Assembly: GCA_965222015.1 (NCBI GenBank)
Contig: CBDCTL010000024.1
Coordinates: forward strand, 1-64,000
DNA length: 64,000 bases
From: JANQPX01 sp965222015
GTDB lineage: Bacteria; Pseudomonadota; Alphaproteobacteria; Geminicoccales; Geminicoccaceae
Direction: 5' to 3'
Shown here piece after piece: positions 52,339 to 61,324 of this stretch. The translations under genes were made by a program, and so were the position numbers. Below the pieces are notes generated by a model that worked only from the letters and a program-made list of their open reading frames with translations, made no database searches and had not been told where the DNA came from. How positions within the stretch are numbered: the first letter of the stretch is position 1; the number at the start of each line of letters is the position of its first letter.

Positions 52339-53855
52339 GCGACCTCCCGAACGTCGGCCGACGCCGCGCCCGATGCCGCCGCGAGCAGGCGGTCGCTGTC
52401 CAGCTCGCCCTTGTCGAAGACGCTCGTCATCCTACCGCGATAGACCACGAGAACCCGATCGCACATGCCCACCAATTCCTCCAGATCGGAGGAGTTGAAC
52501 AGGATCGCGGCACCGTCCGCAGCGAGACGGTTCAGGAGTGTGTAGATCTCGACCTTGGCGCCGACGTCGACCGCCACCGTCGGCTCGTCCAGCAGATAGA
52601 CCTTGGACTGACAGCTCAGCCACTTGGCTACGGCGACTTTCTGTTGATTGCCGCCCGAGAGATTTCGGACCGGCGTGTGGCGATCGGGCGTCCTGATCGA
52701 CAGATCCCGGATCAGGCCATCGACGGCTCCCTGCTCGGCAGCCGCTGACACGAACCCTCTCGCGCAATAGCGTTTCAGGCTGGCCAGCGAGACGTTCTCC
52801 GCGACCGAGAGGCTGATCGCGACGCCGTGGGCGCGTCGATCCTCCGGGATCATGGCCATCTCGGCATTGACGGCGTCGATCGGTGCCCGGAACGATCTCG
52901 GCCCGCCGTCGATCCGGATCTCGCCCGCATCCGGTCGCTTGAGGCCGAAAAGACAGTGGAGCAGCTCCTTGGCGCCCGAACCCACCAGACCGGTGAGTCC
53001 GACGATCTCGCCGGCACGGACGGTGAGCGAGATTTTTTCGAACGCACCTTTCAAAGAGAGGTTCGAAACCTCCAGCATCGGCTTGCCGGGCTCGATCGAT
53101 CGAGGCGGATACATCTCGTCGACATCCCGATCGATCATCATGGCGATAATGTCGTCGACCTCGACGTCTGCCGTGTCGACCGTGCCCACGACCTCGCCAT
53201 TGCGCATCACTGTGACCCGACCGCAGATCTCCTTGATTTCCTGCATGTAATGGGAAATGAAGATGATCGCGATACCTTCGTCACGAAGGCGCATCAGCAC
53301 CTGGAACAGGCTGTCGACCTCACGCTGCACGAGGGCTGCAGTCGGCTCGTCCAGCACGAGCACCTTGGCGTTCCGGGCAAGGGCGCGGGTAATCTGCACG
53401 ACCTTTTGCTGCGCCGTCGTCAGGTTCCGAATGAGCGTCGTCGGCGTCAGATCGAGATCGAAATAGCGCTTCAGCAGGGCACGGGCGTCGCGGTTCATGG
53501 CCCGATGATTGATGAAGGGGCCGAGCTTGGGCTCCTGGCGCAAGAAGATCGCCTCGGCCAGGGTCGAGGTCGGCGACAGCAGGCGATCCTGGTGGATGAA
53601 ATGAACGCCAAGCGCCTCGATGCCGGCCGGTGTCGGCGCGAGAACATCCTGGCCGCCTACCCTGATGCTGCCGGCATCATGCCTGTAGATGCCGGCCAGC
53701 ACCTTGATGATCGTCGACTTGCCCGCGCCATTCTGCCCGACAAGACCGTGGATCGTGCCCGGCTCGACGACGAGATCGGCGTCGATGAGGGCACGAACGG
53801 GGCCGAACGCCTTGTCGATGCCCCGCATCTCGATCGCGGCGGTTCCGTTGGTCAT
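52335..53855 (-). CDS. RbsA-type tandem-domain sugar ABC ATPase
   Basis: Two fused nucleotide-binding domains. The first has Walker A VGQNGAGKST, a degenerate signature NLTTAQQKVV and Walker B VLVLDEPTAAL. The second has the reduced P-loop GLVGSGAKELL usual for RbsA, signature NLSGGNQQKVAVAKWL and YLLDEPTVAVD. Start at ATG 53855 (MTNGTAAIEMRGIDKAFG). An ATG at 53894 adds 13 residues. Confidence 0.93.
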   Translation of the reverse strand: MTNGTAAIEMRGIDKAFGPVRALIDADLVVEPGTIHGLVGQNGAGKSTIIKVLAGIYRHDAGSIRVGGQDVLAPTPAGIEALGVHFIHQDRLLSPTSTLAEAIFLRQEPKLGPFINHRAMNRDARALLKRYFDLDLTPTTLIRNLTTAQQKVVQITRALARNAKVLVLDEPTAALVQREVDSLFQVLMRLRDEGIAIIFISHYMQEIKEICGRVTVMRNGEVVGTVDTADVEVDDIIAMMIDRDVDEMYPPRSIEPGKPMLEVSNLSLKGAFEKISLTVRAGEIVGLTGLVGSGAKELLHCLFGLKRPDAGEIRIDGGPRSFRAPIDAVNAEMAMIPEDRRAHGVAISLSVAENVSLASLKRYCARGFVSAAAEQGAVDGLIRDLSIRTPDRHTPVRNLSGGNQQKVAVAKWLSCQSKVYLLDEPTVAVDVGAKVEIYTLLNRLAADGAAILFNSSDLEELVGMCDRVLVVYRGRMTSVFDKGELDSDRLLAAASGAASADVREVA

Positions 53856-53944
53856 TGCGTGCGCTGCCCCGACACCAACTGTCGTCAATTCCACGAAAGT
53901 CGCCGAGTCGCCAAATCGCCGGTGACCCGGCCAGTCAAGGGGGG

Positions 53945-54934
53945 CTATTCCTTAGGCATGAAATCCTTGCCGACGGTGGCAGCATTCTCCTTGTTGATCA
54001 GCACGGCTGGGACGAAGGAGAAGGGAGACACCTCTTGGCCGCCTAGGTAGCGGGCGACATTCTGCACGGCCTGCTTGCCGATCTCATAGGGCTGCTGGGC
54101 GGCGACGGCAGCGGCAGGCGAGTCCGCGTCCGCGACCATCTCGACATATTCGGGACTGCCGTCGACACCGTAGGTCTTCACATCCGTGCGGCCGGCTGCC
54201 TCGATCGCCTGGGTCGCACCGACCATCGGCACATCCCAGCAGGCCCAGACGGCTTTGAGGCCGCTATCTTCACCATGCTTGGTCAACATGTCGGTGACGT
54301 CGGAATGGGCGCTCTGAACGGTGTTCGGAATGACGTCGCGAAGCTCGGGCTCGATCACCTCCATCTCCGGAAAGTTCTCGAGCACATATTTCAGCTGGTC
54401 ATAGCGGATCTTGCAGACCGGCACGCTGTAAAAGCCGTTGAAGACCAGGATCTTGCCCTCGGCTCCCATGTCCTGGACCATCTGCAACGCGAGCTCGGCG
54501 CCGATATTGTAGTTGTTCGACGTGGTGTTGTTGATGGCGTGCGGCGTCGCCGTATCCACGGTGAAGAGCGGGATGCCGGCCTCGACGATCTTCTTCAGCC
54601 ACGGATCGAGCACGTCGATATTGCCGAGCTGCTCGATGATGGCATCGGGCTGCTGTGCGATCAGCGTTTGGATCTGCGAGATCTGGGTCTGGTCGTTGCG
54701 CCCGGCGTCCAACGCGATCGCCTCGCCGCCCAGCCGTTCGATCTCGTCGAGCTGGCCCTGATAGGCCATCAAGTCCCAATGGTGGTCGGTACCGATGACG
54801 GTGACACCGATCGTCTTCCCTTCAAGCGAGAGCTCCTCCGCCGAAGCGGCGAGTGGCATTGCCATCAGGGTCACTGCAAGCGCGCTTGCGTGCATCACAG
54901 CTCGGCGCGAAGCTGTTCTTGTCGTCGGCGTCAT
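53945..54934 (-). CDS. Periplasmic sugar-binding protein (Peripla_BP_4)
   Basis: A 329-residue substrate-binding protein with a signal peptide (SRRAVMHASALAVTLMAMPLAASAE), twin-Arg-like at its start. Mature part begins KTIGVTVIGTDHHWDLMAYQGQLDEIERLGG, with LDAGRNDQTQISQIQTLIAQQPDAII and VFTVDTATP-like hinge motifs of the ribose/galactose-binding cluster. First gene of the importer operon. The ligand cannot be predicted. Confidence 0.92.
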   Translation of the reverse strand: MTPTTRTASRRAVMHASALAVTLMAMPLAASAEELSLEGKTIGVTVIGTDHHWDLMAYQGQLDEIERLGGEAIALDAGRNDQTQISQIQTLIAQQPDAIIEQLGNIDVLDPWLKKIVEAGIPLFTVDTATPHAINNTTSNNYNIGAELALQMVQDMGAEGKILVFNGFYSVPVCKIRYDQLKYVLENFPEMEVIEPELRDVIPNTVQSAHSDVTDMLTKHGEDSGLKAVWACWDVPMVGATQAIEAAGRTDVKTYGVDGSPEYVEMVADADSPAAAVAAQQPYEIGKQAVQNVARYLGGQEVSPFSFVPAVLINKENAATVGKDFMPKE

Positions 54935-55408
54935 GATTTTGGTCCTCCCGCTGATTAGATTCCGGATTCGCGCTTTTTTAAGCCGGTCTTTTTTTACGTC
55001 CTGGCATTGAGTGCCACCACATTACCCCAAACTTGATAGCCACACCCAGCCATTCTCACCATCACCTGCCTCATTTCGTTCAAGAGGAGGAGATGGGATC
55101 TCCAAGCTGGAGGCGACCGCGACGACGGCGCGTCAAGGCTTCACCCGACGGCAAACCCAGCACCCCAATCGCATCCGCTTTCCAACTTTCGTCGAAGCCT
55201 CCCCGGCTGGCCCGGTATCAGCTCTCCATGATGCTCTTGGCACCCACGAGAAGAGCCATCGACAGGATTACAAGTCGTCCCAGGGCTACGGCGTCATAGT
55301 TACTGACAATACAACGCTATGCTGGGGGTTTTGGCTTGTCAATCTGGATATAAGCAGAAATAAATTGGCTGCCACGACCGTCTTTTTCATCGGATGCAAC
55401 GGAGGCCT
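54935..55408. other. Operator/promoter region of the sugar importer, no gene
   Basis: About 475 bases between the binding-protein gene and the GntR gene, both leftward. It contains AT-rich patches (around 54965-54985 and 55340-55380) suited to a promoter. I saw no convincing HutC-type palindrome and no protein-like frame. Confidence 0.45.
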
Positions 55409-56251
55409 TCATGATCCGACGGAGATGCGGATGCGTGATGCTTGCGAGTTATAGAACGCTCGATAAAACTCGAGCGGCGAACCATCGGCCTCGTAGGCGA
55501 TCGATTCGATCCAAATCATCGGCTCTGTCGGCGAGACGCCCATCAGCTCGACGGCCTCGTCACTGGGCATTGCGGCCGCAAACCAACGCTCAGCGCGTTT
55601 TGGCCAGACACCATAGCATTCCCGAAGCGTAGCGAAGATGGACTTGTTCTCCATTTCCAGGTCTTCGAGGCCGGGGACCCTATGGGCAGGCAACGCAATG
55701 TGGGTGCATGTCGTCGGCTGACCTTCGATGAAATACACGCGCCCAATTCGGACGACGCTACCGGTCTCCGGCAAAAGCAGGGCCTGCTGCTCCTTCAGGT
55801 CGGGCTGCGTTTTTCGGAACTCGAACGTCTTCGTCGTGACGTCGTAGCCACGAGCGGCCATATCCTCAAAAACACTTAGGTTCGATGTGATGAAGTCGGT
55901 CTCTGGTTTGGGAGCGCCCACGAACATGCCAATTCGTGGCATCTTGACGGCGAGTCCGTCCGAGGCGAGCGCGCTCAGAGCAGCACGAACAACCGGTCGA
56001 GACACACCAAAAATTTCGCAGAGAGCTTGTTCTGACGGCATGCGTGAGTAGGGCGCCAGATCGCCGTTCTTGATCGCATCCTCTATTTGAAGGCGAAGCT
56101 GAAGCCAAAGCGGCGTGACTTGCTCTCTATCCAGGACGAATGTTGCACCGATCCTGTGAAAGTTGTCCGCCGCGGACTTGTCGGACTCATCATATGAAGG
56201 TCGTCCACGGCCCCGTCGCAGATTTTCCTTTTTTTGTGCGCTTGCCGCCAT
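55409..56251 (-). CDS. GntR-family (HutC/UTRA) transcription regulator
   Basis: A 280-residue regulator. An N-terminal disordered basic tail is followed by the GntR winged helix (PLWLQLRLQIEDAIKNGDLAPYSRMPSEQALCEIFGVSRPVVRAALSALASDGL) and a UTRA ligand domain (VVRIGRVYFIEGQPTTCTHIALPAHRVPGLED, GSPLEFYRAFYNSQASRIRI). Directly upstream of the sugar importer, so probably its ligand-responsive regulator. Confidence 0.9.
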   Translation of the reverse strand: MAASAQKKENLRRGRGRPSYDESDKSAADNFHRIGATFVLDREQVTPLWLQLRLQIEDAIKNGDLAPYSRMPSEQALCEIFGVSRPVVRAALSALASDGLAVKMPRIGMFVGAPKPETDFITSNLSVFEDMAARGYDVTTKTFEFRKTQPDLKEQQALLLPETGSVVRIGRVYFIEGQPTTCTHIALPAHRVPGLEDLEMENKSIFATLRECYGVWPKRAERWFAAAMPSDEAVELMGVSPTEPMIWIESIAYEADGSPLEFYRAFYNSQASRIRISVGS

Positions 56252-56536
56252 CAGGGTCCCTGGTTCGGGCTGTTCAGCAGGCAAAGCCTGTAGACACAGG
56301 ACGTCTTGCTAGCCGGCATTGTCCATGCTCAGCTCAGGTGATGGTCTCAGCAAAGCCTGAAAAAGATCAAGAAGCATACCAACAAATGCACAACCTGTCG
56401 TGCCATATGGAGGTGGCTTCGTGCTGCCTCCAGCAGGTCGGGTCGATCACGGAGCAGCAGTTCAGGCACACATTCTGCTGTCGGCAGCATGCCTGTCTTT
56501 CGTTATGATCCAGAGCCGACTCGGAATAGTCCTGAG

Positions 56537-57562
56537 CTACCGCGGCGCAATGCTCCTGAAACGCTGGCGATAACGGCTCGGGCTGATGCCCGTGGTCCGT
56601 TTGAACAGCCGCCGGAAGGAGTTCGGGTCGTCATAGCCGACGGCGGTTGCGATCTCGTCGATCGGGTCGTCGGTCGTTTCCAGGGCCTGTTTCGACTCCT
56701 CGATCCGCAGCGTCTGGACATAGTCGAGCGGCGCATAGCCCGTCGCGGTCCTGAACCTGCGCTTGAAGGTGCGTTCGGTCAGTCCGGACCGCTTGGCCAT
56801 GGCGGCGACGGGATGGGCCTCCGCATACCGGTCGGCGATCCAGACCTGGCTTTCGGCGATCGCGGCGTCTTCATGCTGCTTCGGGCGCACCATGGCGGCA
56901 AAGGGAAGCTGGCCGTCGCTGCGGTCGCCGAACAGGAAGATTTTGGCGATGCGCCGCGCTTCGTCGTCGCCGGCAAACCGCGCGATCAGATAGAGCGTGA
57001 GATCGGTCCAGGAGGACGAGCCGCCACAGGTGACGATGCGATGCTCGACACCTGTGGGCACCAGCACCCGCTCGGCTCTGAGCACGACATTCGGATAGCA
57101 TGTCCGGAACAGGCCGGAAGCGCTCCAATGGGTGGTCGCCTCAGCATCGTCCAGCAGGCCTGCCTCGGCCAGCATCAGCGATCCGGTGCAGACCGAGCAG
57201 ACGATGGCGCCACGATCATATTGATCGCGAAGCCAGTTTGCCGCCTCGCGCCACCGGCCCTTCGGCCCGACGCCCGCCGGCATGTTCAGATCGGCCACAA
57301 TCACCGCATCGAAACGAAGGGCGTCGCCGAACCTGCAATCGGGTGCGACCAGCGCTCCCATCGTGGTGCGAATAGCCTCGGCCGATGCGGCGACGATCCG
57401 AGGTCTGAACCTTCGACCGCGAGCCGGCTCGCCGGTAAGTTGCTCCCATGCCGTCCCGACCGACGTGAACACCTCGTGCAATCCGTAGACGACAGCCGCC
57501 GACACGTCGGAAACCGCCACCAGGCCAATCGAGACCTGCCGGGATGTGGAGGGCGCAGGCAT
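56537..57562 (-). CDS. GlxA-type AraC-family regulator (DJ-1/PfpI-like domain)
   Basis: A 341-residue protein with an N-terminal glutamine-amidotransferase-like domain containing the nucleophile-elbow-like CSVCTGSLMLAEAGLLD, and C-terminal AraC helix-turn-helices (AKRSGLTERTFKRRFRTATG; DEIATAVGYDDPNSFRRLFKRTTGISPSRYRQRF). Divergent from the nitroreductase-like gene by 127 bases, so it is a plausible regulator of that gene. Confidence 0.9.
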   Translation of the reverse strand: MPAPSTSRQVSIGLVAVSDVSAAVVYGLHEVFTSVGTAWEQLTGEPARGRRFRPRIVAASAEAIRTTMGALVAPDCRFGDALRFDAVIVADLNMPAGVGPKGRWREAANWLRDQYDRGAIVCSVCTGSLMLAEAGLLDDAEATTHWSASGLFRTCYPNVVLRAERVLVPTGVEHRIVTCGGSSSWTDLTLYLIARFAGDDEARRIAKIFLFGDRSDGQLPFAAMVRPKQHEDAAIAESQVWIADRYAEAHPVAAMAKRSGLTERTFKRRFRTATGYAPLDYVQTLRIEESKQALETTDDPIDEIATAVGYDDPNSFRRLFKRTTGISPSRYRQRFRSIAPR

Positions 57563-57689
57563 GGGAACAGAATGTCATATTCGACCCGGTTTTGTCGAGT
57601 TTGCTTCTACCGGCCTGTTCGGCCGCTCGGGCATGATCCCCCTCGAACCGGCGATCGCTTCCCATCGCCGAAGCCGAGAGGAATGAACA

Positions 57690-59093
57690 ATGCTGGCGTC
57701 ATCACGACGAAAACTGTTCGGCGCGTCCATGATCGGTGCGGGCGCGCTGTTGAACGGCATCGGCCTGCGCGAAGCGGCCGCGAATATCGACCGGAAAGGA
57801 CGTGTCATGCTCGACCGAACGCCCGATCTGCCGAGAGGGCTGATCGAAGCCGCGAATTTACCGCTGATCGAGGCGATCCACGGCCGCCGCTCCAGACGCT
57901 TCGCGCTTGGCGCGTCGATCCCGGACGGACCGCTCGCCTACAGCTCGAAGCATGAGCCCGCCCCTCTGTCCGACCTCGAGCAGATGCTGCTGCTGACCAC
58001 GGTCGCCGGCAATACCGGCTGGTCCAACCTGATCCCTTACAATCGTTATTACCTGCCGAAGATCCCGAACTACGCCGGCGCTGCGGGCGGCCGGACATTT
58101 CCCTCGGCAGCAGGGTTCCACACCTCGGAAATTTTCTACACCGACGACGACGGCGTCTATGTCATGCCGACCAGGGATATGCCCGCAGCGTCCGCCATCG
58201 GGAGCGGCGGTGAAACCGATCTCGACGCCTATCTCGCCGAGCACAAGGCGCGGATCGTCAAGCTCTCCGACGGCCGGCTGAACATCCCCGCCTCGCCCGA
58301 GCATATGGAAATGCACAACGAATGGTGCGCCAACGTTCCCGGCAGCACGCTGATCATCCCGGTCGCCGATCTGGCGCAGCATCAGATCCTCAGTCTCTGC
58401 TATCTCGTCCAGAATGGTGCTTGCATCTACGACGACGTGAACGGCAGCACCATCCCCGGGATCGACAGGTTCGCGTCGATCGTCGACGTCGAGAATGCCT
58501 ATCCGCTGTCCTTCGTCGACCAGATCGGCCTCTGCGAAGTGACCGTGGAGACGTCGAACGCCTGCTATGCGGGCGCGCTGACTCTGCAGGCGCTCGGGCT
58601 GGGCGGCTGGATGTTTGGCGGCATCAACCCGTTCAGCGTCCTCGGCGCGAGCGGCGATCCCGAGGTTCCGGGTCTGGGCTTCCGCTTCGATCTCGACGAT
58701 CGCTGGCCCTTGCCGAACGTCACCGGCCTCGAAGGCGTGTTCGAGGGCCACTGCCCGCCGCACGTCCCCGACATGCGCGCCGCGGTCGAGAAAGTGATCG
58801 AGCGGAAGTTCGGAACGGGCGGTCCCTTCAACGCGGGAACGGGCGGGCCTTACCGCGACAACGGGTCGGTGCGCAGCCGCGCGGCCCCTCATGACGACGC
58901 CTTCAAGGACTGCGTGACGCTGATGGCCGACTACATCCTTGGCCAGTTCGGCAAGTTCCCGGCGACGGTGCCATCGATCTTCGCGATGATGTACCTGCAG
59001 GCTCATCAACTCGACACCGGGTTCTACGACACCCATTTCGGTCCGGGCGCCTATCTCAGAACCCATGCGGACCATGCGCGGAACTGGACTTGA
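57690..59093 (+). CDS. Nitroreductase-like protein with Tat-type leader
   Basis: A 467-residue protein. The N-terminus SSRRKLFGASMIGAGALLNGIGLREAAA resembles a twin-arginine leader. LIEAIHGRRSRRFALGASIPDGPLAY recalls the start of nitroreductase-fold enzymes (RRSxR), and MLLLTTVAGNTGWSNL follows at a matching distance. The remainder is unfamiliar, longer than typical nitroreductases. Assignment to the fold is tentative and no substrate is proposed. GAGAGGAA precedes the ATG. Confidence 0.5.
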   Translation: MLASSRRKLFGASMIGAGALLNGIGLREAAANIDRKGRVMLDRTPDLPRGLIEAANLPLIEAIHGRRSRRFALGASIPDGPLAYSSKHEPAPLSDLEQMLLLTTVAGNTGWSNLIPYNRYYLPKIPNYAGAAGGRTFPSAAGFHTSEIFYTDDDGVYVMPTRDMPAASAIGSGGETDLDAYLAEHKARIVKLSDGRLNIPASPEHMEMHNEWCANVPGSTLIIPVADLAQHQILSLCYLVQNGACIYDDVNGSTIPGIDRFASIVDVENAYPLSFVDQIGLCEVTVETSNACYAGALTLQALGLGGWMFGGINPFSVLGASGDPEVPGLGFRFDLDDRWPLPNVTGLEGVFEGHCPPHVPDMRAAVEKVIERKFGTGGPFNAGTGGPYRDNGSVRSRAAPHDDAFKDCVTLMADYILGQFGKFPATVPSIFAMMYLQAHQLDTGFYDTHFGPGAYLRTHADHARNWT

Positions 59094-59107
59094 GAAGTCC
59101 GTGGATG

Positions 59108-59133
59108 CCAGAGGCCGCCATGGCGGCTTCTGG
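59108..59133 (+). terminator. Hairpin after nitroreductase-like gene
   Basis: CCAGAGGCCGCCA and TGGCGGCTTCTGG form a 13-bp stem (one G-U pair in RNA) meeting without a loop, 15 bases after the stop. No T run follows. It adjoins the left end of the IS1182-type element. Confidence 0.6.
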
Positions 59134-59256
59134 CAGATTTCGTTGAAAAAGTCGGTTTCTCTTGAGCCTATGGTCACCCTTTGGCGATGATGCCGAGGGC
59201 TTAGTGCCAGGCGATCAACGGCTCTTGACATCTCGATGATCACTTCACTCCTTTGA

Positions 59257-60722
59257 TCATGCTCCTTGGCAGGCAGGGTCGAGTTTCGGTCTGAGTTTGG
59301 CGAGTTTTCGGAGGTTCCGGGCGGTGGCGGCGAGGAGGAATTCATCGCTGGCGCCGCAGGGGCCGCGCAGGCGGAGCCGGCCAAGCTTCAAGATGCGTTT
59401 CAGATGAGCGAACAGCATCTCGACCTTTTTGCGATCACGCCTGGAGTCTTCACCGGCATCGGTCTCGGCGATCTCACGCGCCATGTCCCTGGCGCCCTCA
59501 TGGATCGAGCGGCGTAAGCGGCGTGCAGAATCGTTCGGGCAGCATTGGGCCTTCAAGGGACAGACCGAACATTCGGCTTTGAGGCCGCGATAGTTGCGCG
59601 ATCCGTCCTTGTTGATCGTGGTCGCCCGATCGTGGAACCGGCGTTGCCGCGTCTTCAGAAGCCTGCCCGCCGGACAGATGCAGACGTCGTTCTCATGGTC
59701 AAAAGTGAAGTCGCTGCGTGAGAAGGTTCCGTCCTTGCGTTCAGATTTATCGATCACCGTCACAGCCCCGGTCTGCAGGAGCAAAGCTCCGAAGAGCCGG
59801 CATGGCGGGCCCGACCTTCGCCGCGATGCGGCTGCAGGCGGGCATGCGGTTCGATGCCTTGCTCTTCCACCAACCAGCCAAGCATCTCAGCAGCACCATG
59901 GGCGCTGTCGCCAGCGAGCCGTTCCGGATAAAGACCAAACCGGTCCATCACCCGCTCGATCATGGTCTGCGCGGCGCCGACCTCGGCCTGCCGGATCGCC
60001 CGTGTCGCTTCGACGTCGACGATAATGGCATTGTCGGTATCGACCAGATAGTTGGTGGCGTAGGCGAAAAACGCCGGCCCTCGCAGAGCTCCGGTCCACT
60101 GCGATGCGGGATCGGACGGCGAGATGAATTTCGGCGTCACGTCGCTCGCCGCACCAAAAGCGGCATCATCGAGCCTCGCCAGATAGTCTTTCACCACCTG
60201 CTTGGCGTCGGGCGGGATGTCGGCTGGGTCCCGTTCGCTACCGGGAACGGAGCGCTGCTTGTTGGCATCGGCCTGGATCAGACTGGCATCGACAGCAAAG
60301 CCTTCGCCGCCGACCAGGCCTTCATCGATGCAGCGCTGAACGACAGTCCCGAACACATGGCGAAAGAGATCGCTGTCGCGAAAGCGGCCATGACGGTTCT
60401 TCGAAAAGGTCGGGTGATCGGGGACCCGGCCATCGAGCCCGAGGTGGCAGAACCACCGATAGGCCAGGTTCAGATGAACCTCCTCGCACAAACGACGTTC
60501 GGATCGGATCCCATAGCAGTAGCCGATGATCAGCATGCGGATCATCAACTCCGGATCCACCGAGGGGCGGCCGATCGCGCTGCAGAAAGGTTTCAACTCC
60601 CGACGCACGCTCTCAAGGTCGACGAACATGTCAATCTGGCGCAGCAGATGATCCGATGGGACATGATCGTCGAGGCAGAAATCATAAAACAACCGCGCCG
60701 CCTCAGCCTGCTTGCCCATCAT
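59257..60722 (-). pseudogene. IS1182-type transposase broken by palindromic element
   Basis: The N-terminal part (MMGKQAEAARLFYDFCLDDHVPSDHLLRQID to EMLGWLVEEQGIEPH) is intact down to about 59847. The C-terminal part (VTVIDKSERKDGTFSRSDFTFDHENDVCICPAGRLLKTRQRRFHDRATTINKDGSRNYRGL...) continues in another frame to 59257. Compared with copy no. 1 (GIEPHVTVFDKSERDDG), about 80 extra bases are present, so the frame is lost. Confidence 0.9.
59766..59842 (-). repeat. 77-bp palindromic element, copy 4 (in IS1182-type transposase)
   Basis: Begins CCCCGGTCTGCAGGAG and ends GGCTGCAGGCGGG, almost identical to copy 2. Flanking four-base sequences (ACAG and CATG) are no longer an exact duplication. Net gain is 80 bases relative to the uninterrupted homolog at 43400. 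Confidence 0.85.
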
Positions 60723-60794
60723 CGATCCGCACTCCCCTCAATCCGTTGAGAAGAACGAATCACGGCCCCAACGCTCAGTCAACAAATGACTTTT

Positions 60795-60832
60795 TCAACA
60801 AATCGGCACCAATTCAACAAATCGGCACCAAG
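60795..60832. repeat. 19-bp tandem duplication at IS1182 end
   Basis: TTCAACAAATCGGCACCAA occurs twice head to tail, overlapping the right terminal repeat of the IS1182-type element. Confidence 0.9.
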
Positions 60833-60960
60833 CAGGAATTGGCGTGGTGGCAGCAAACGCCGCCAAAGCGCTCATTGCGGATGGATCGTCGATGGTTCCC
60901 ATGGCAGAATCGGGGCGTTCGCTCCATATTTTGCTCGTTGGGAACGACCGGGAGCTGGCC

Positions 60961-61227
60961 ATGGCTGGCGGGTTTGCGAAAGACGGCGCGGTACAGGATC
61001 AGATCGATGCGAGCATCGAGGATGCGGTCAGCCGCGCCAGGGATCACCTGACGCGAGGCGAAAGCCTGACGCATTGCGAAGAGTGCGACGAGGCGATTCC
61101 GGAGGCGCGGCGCAAGGCGGTTCCCGGCGTGCGCCTGTGCGTCGCCTGCCAGGAAGCCCGCGACAGGGAAGCGGTGCATTTCACCGGCTACAACCGCCGC
61201 GGCAGCAAGGACAGCCAGCTGCGCTGA
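60961..61227 (+). CDS. DksA/TraR-type zinc-finger protein
   Basis: An 88-residue protein from ATG 60961: MAGGFAKDGAVQDQIDASIEDAVSRAR, then the C4 zinc finger HCEECDEAIPEARRKAVPGVRLCVACQEARD. The short length and the family's N-terminal helix suggest a TraR-like regulator that binds RNA polymerase through the secondary channel. A longer frame from 60844 begins inside the flank of the IS element and is less likely. Confidence 0.85.
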   Translation: MAGGFAKDGAVQDQIDASIEDAVSRARDHLTRGESLTHCEECDEAIPEARRKAVPGVRLCVACQEARDREAVHFTGYNRRGSKDSQLR

Positions 61228-61324
61228 TCCCCCGGCCCGACATCAGCCCGCGCAAGCCCGACGGCGTCGCCGAGGATGGCGCCGGGCGACCCTGGCGGCT
61301 GGCGGCGGCGGGTGCATCGGCGCC

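Larger units (their letters stand above)
59134..60807 (-). mobile_element. IS1182-type element no. 2
   Basis: Imperfect terminal repeats GATTTCGTTGAAAAAGTC (left) and, inverted, GACTTTTTCAACAAATC (right, to about 60807). One transposase gene in leftward orientation, opposite to copy no. 1. The gene is disrupted by the palindromic element at 59766-59842. Confidence 0.8.

Noticed and set aside
60795..60832. Possible CRISPR repeat
   Set aside because: Only two copies, directly adjacent with no spacer, at an IS end. No cas gene in the window.
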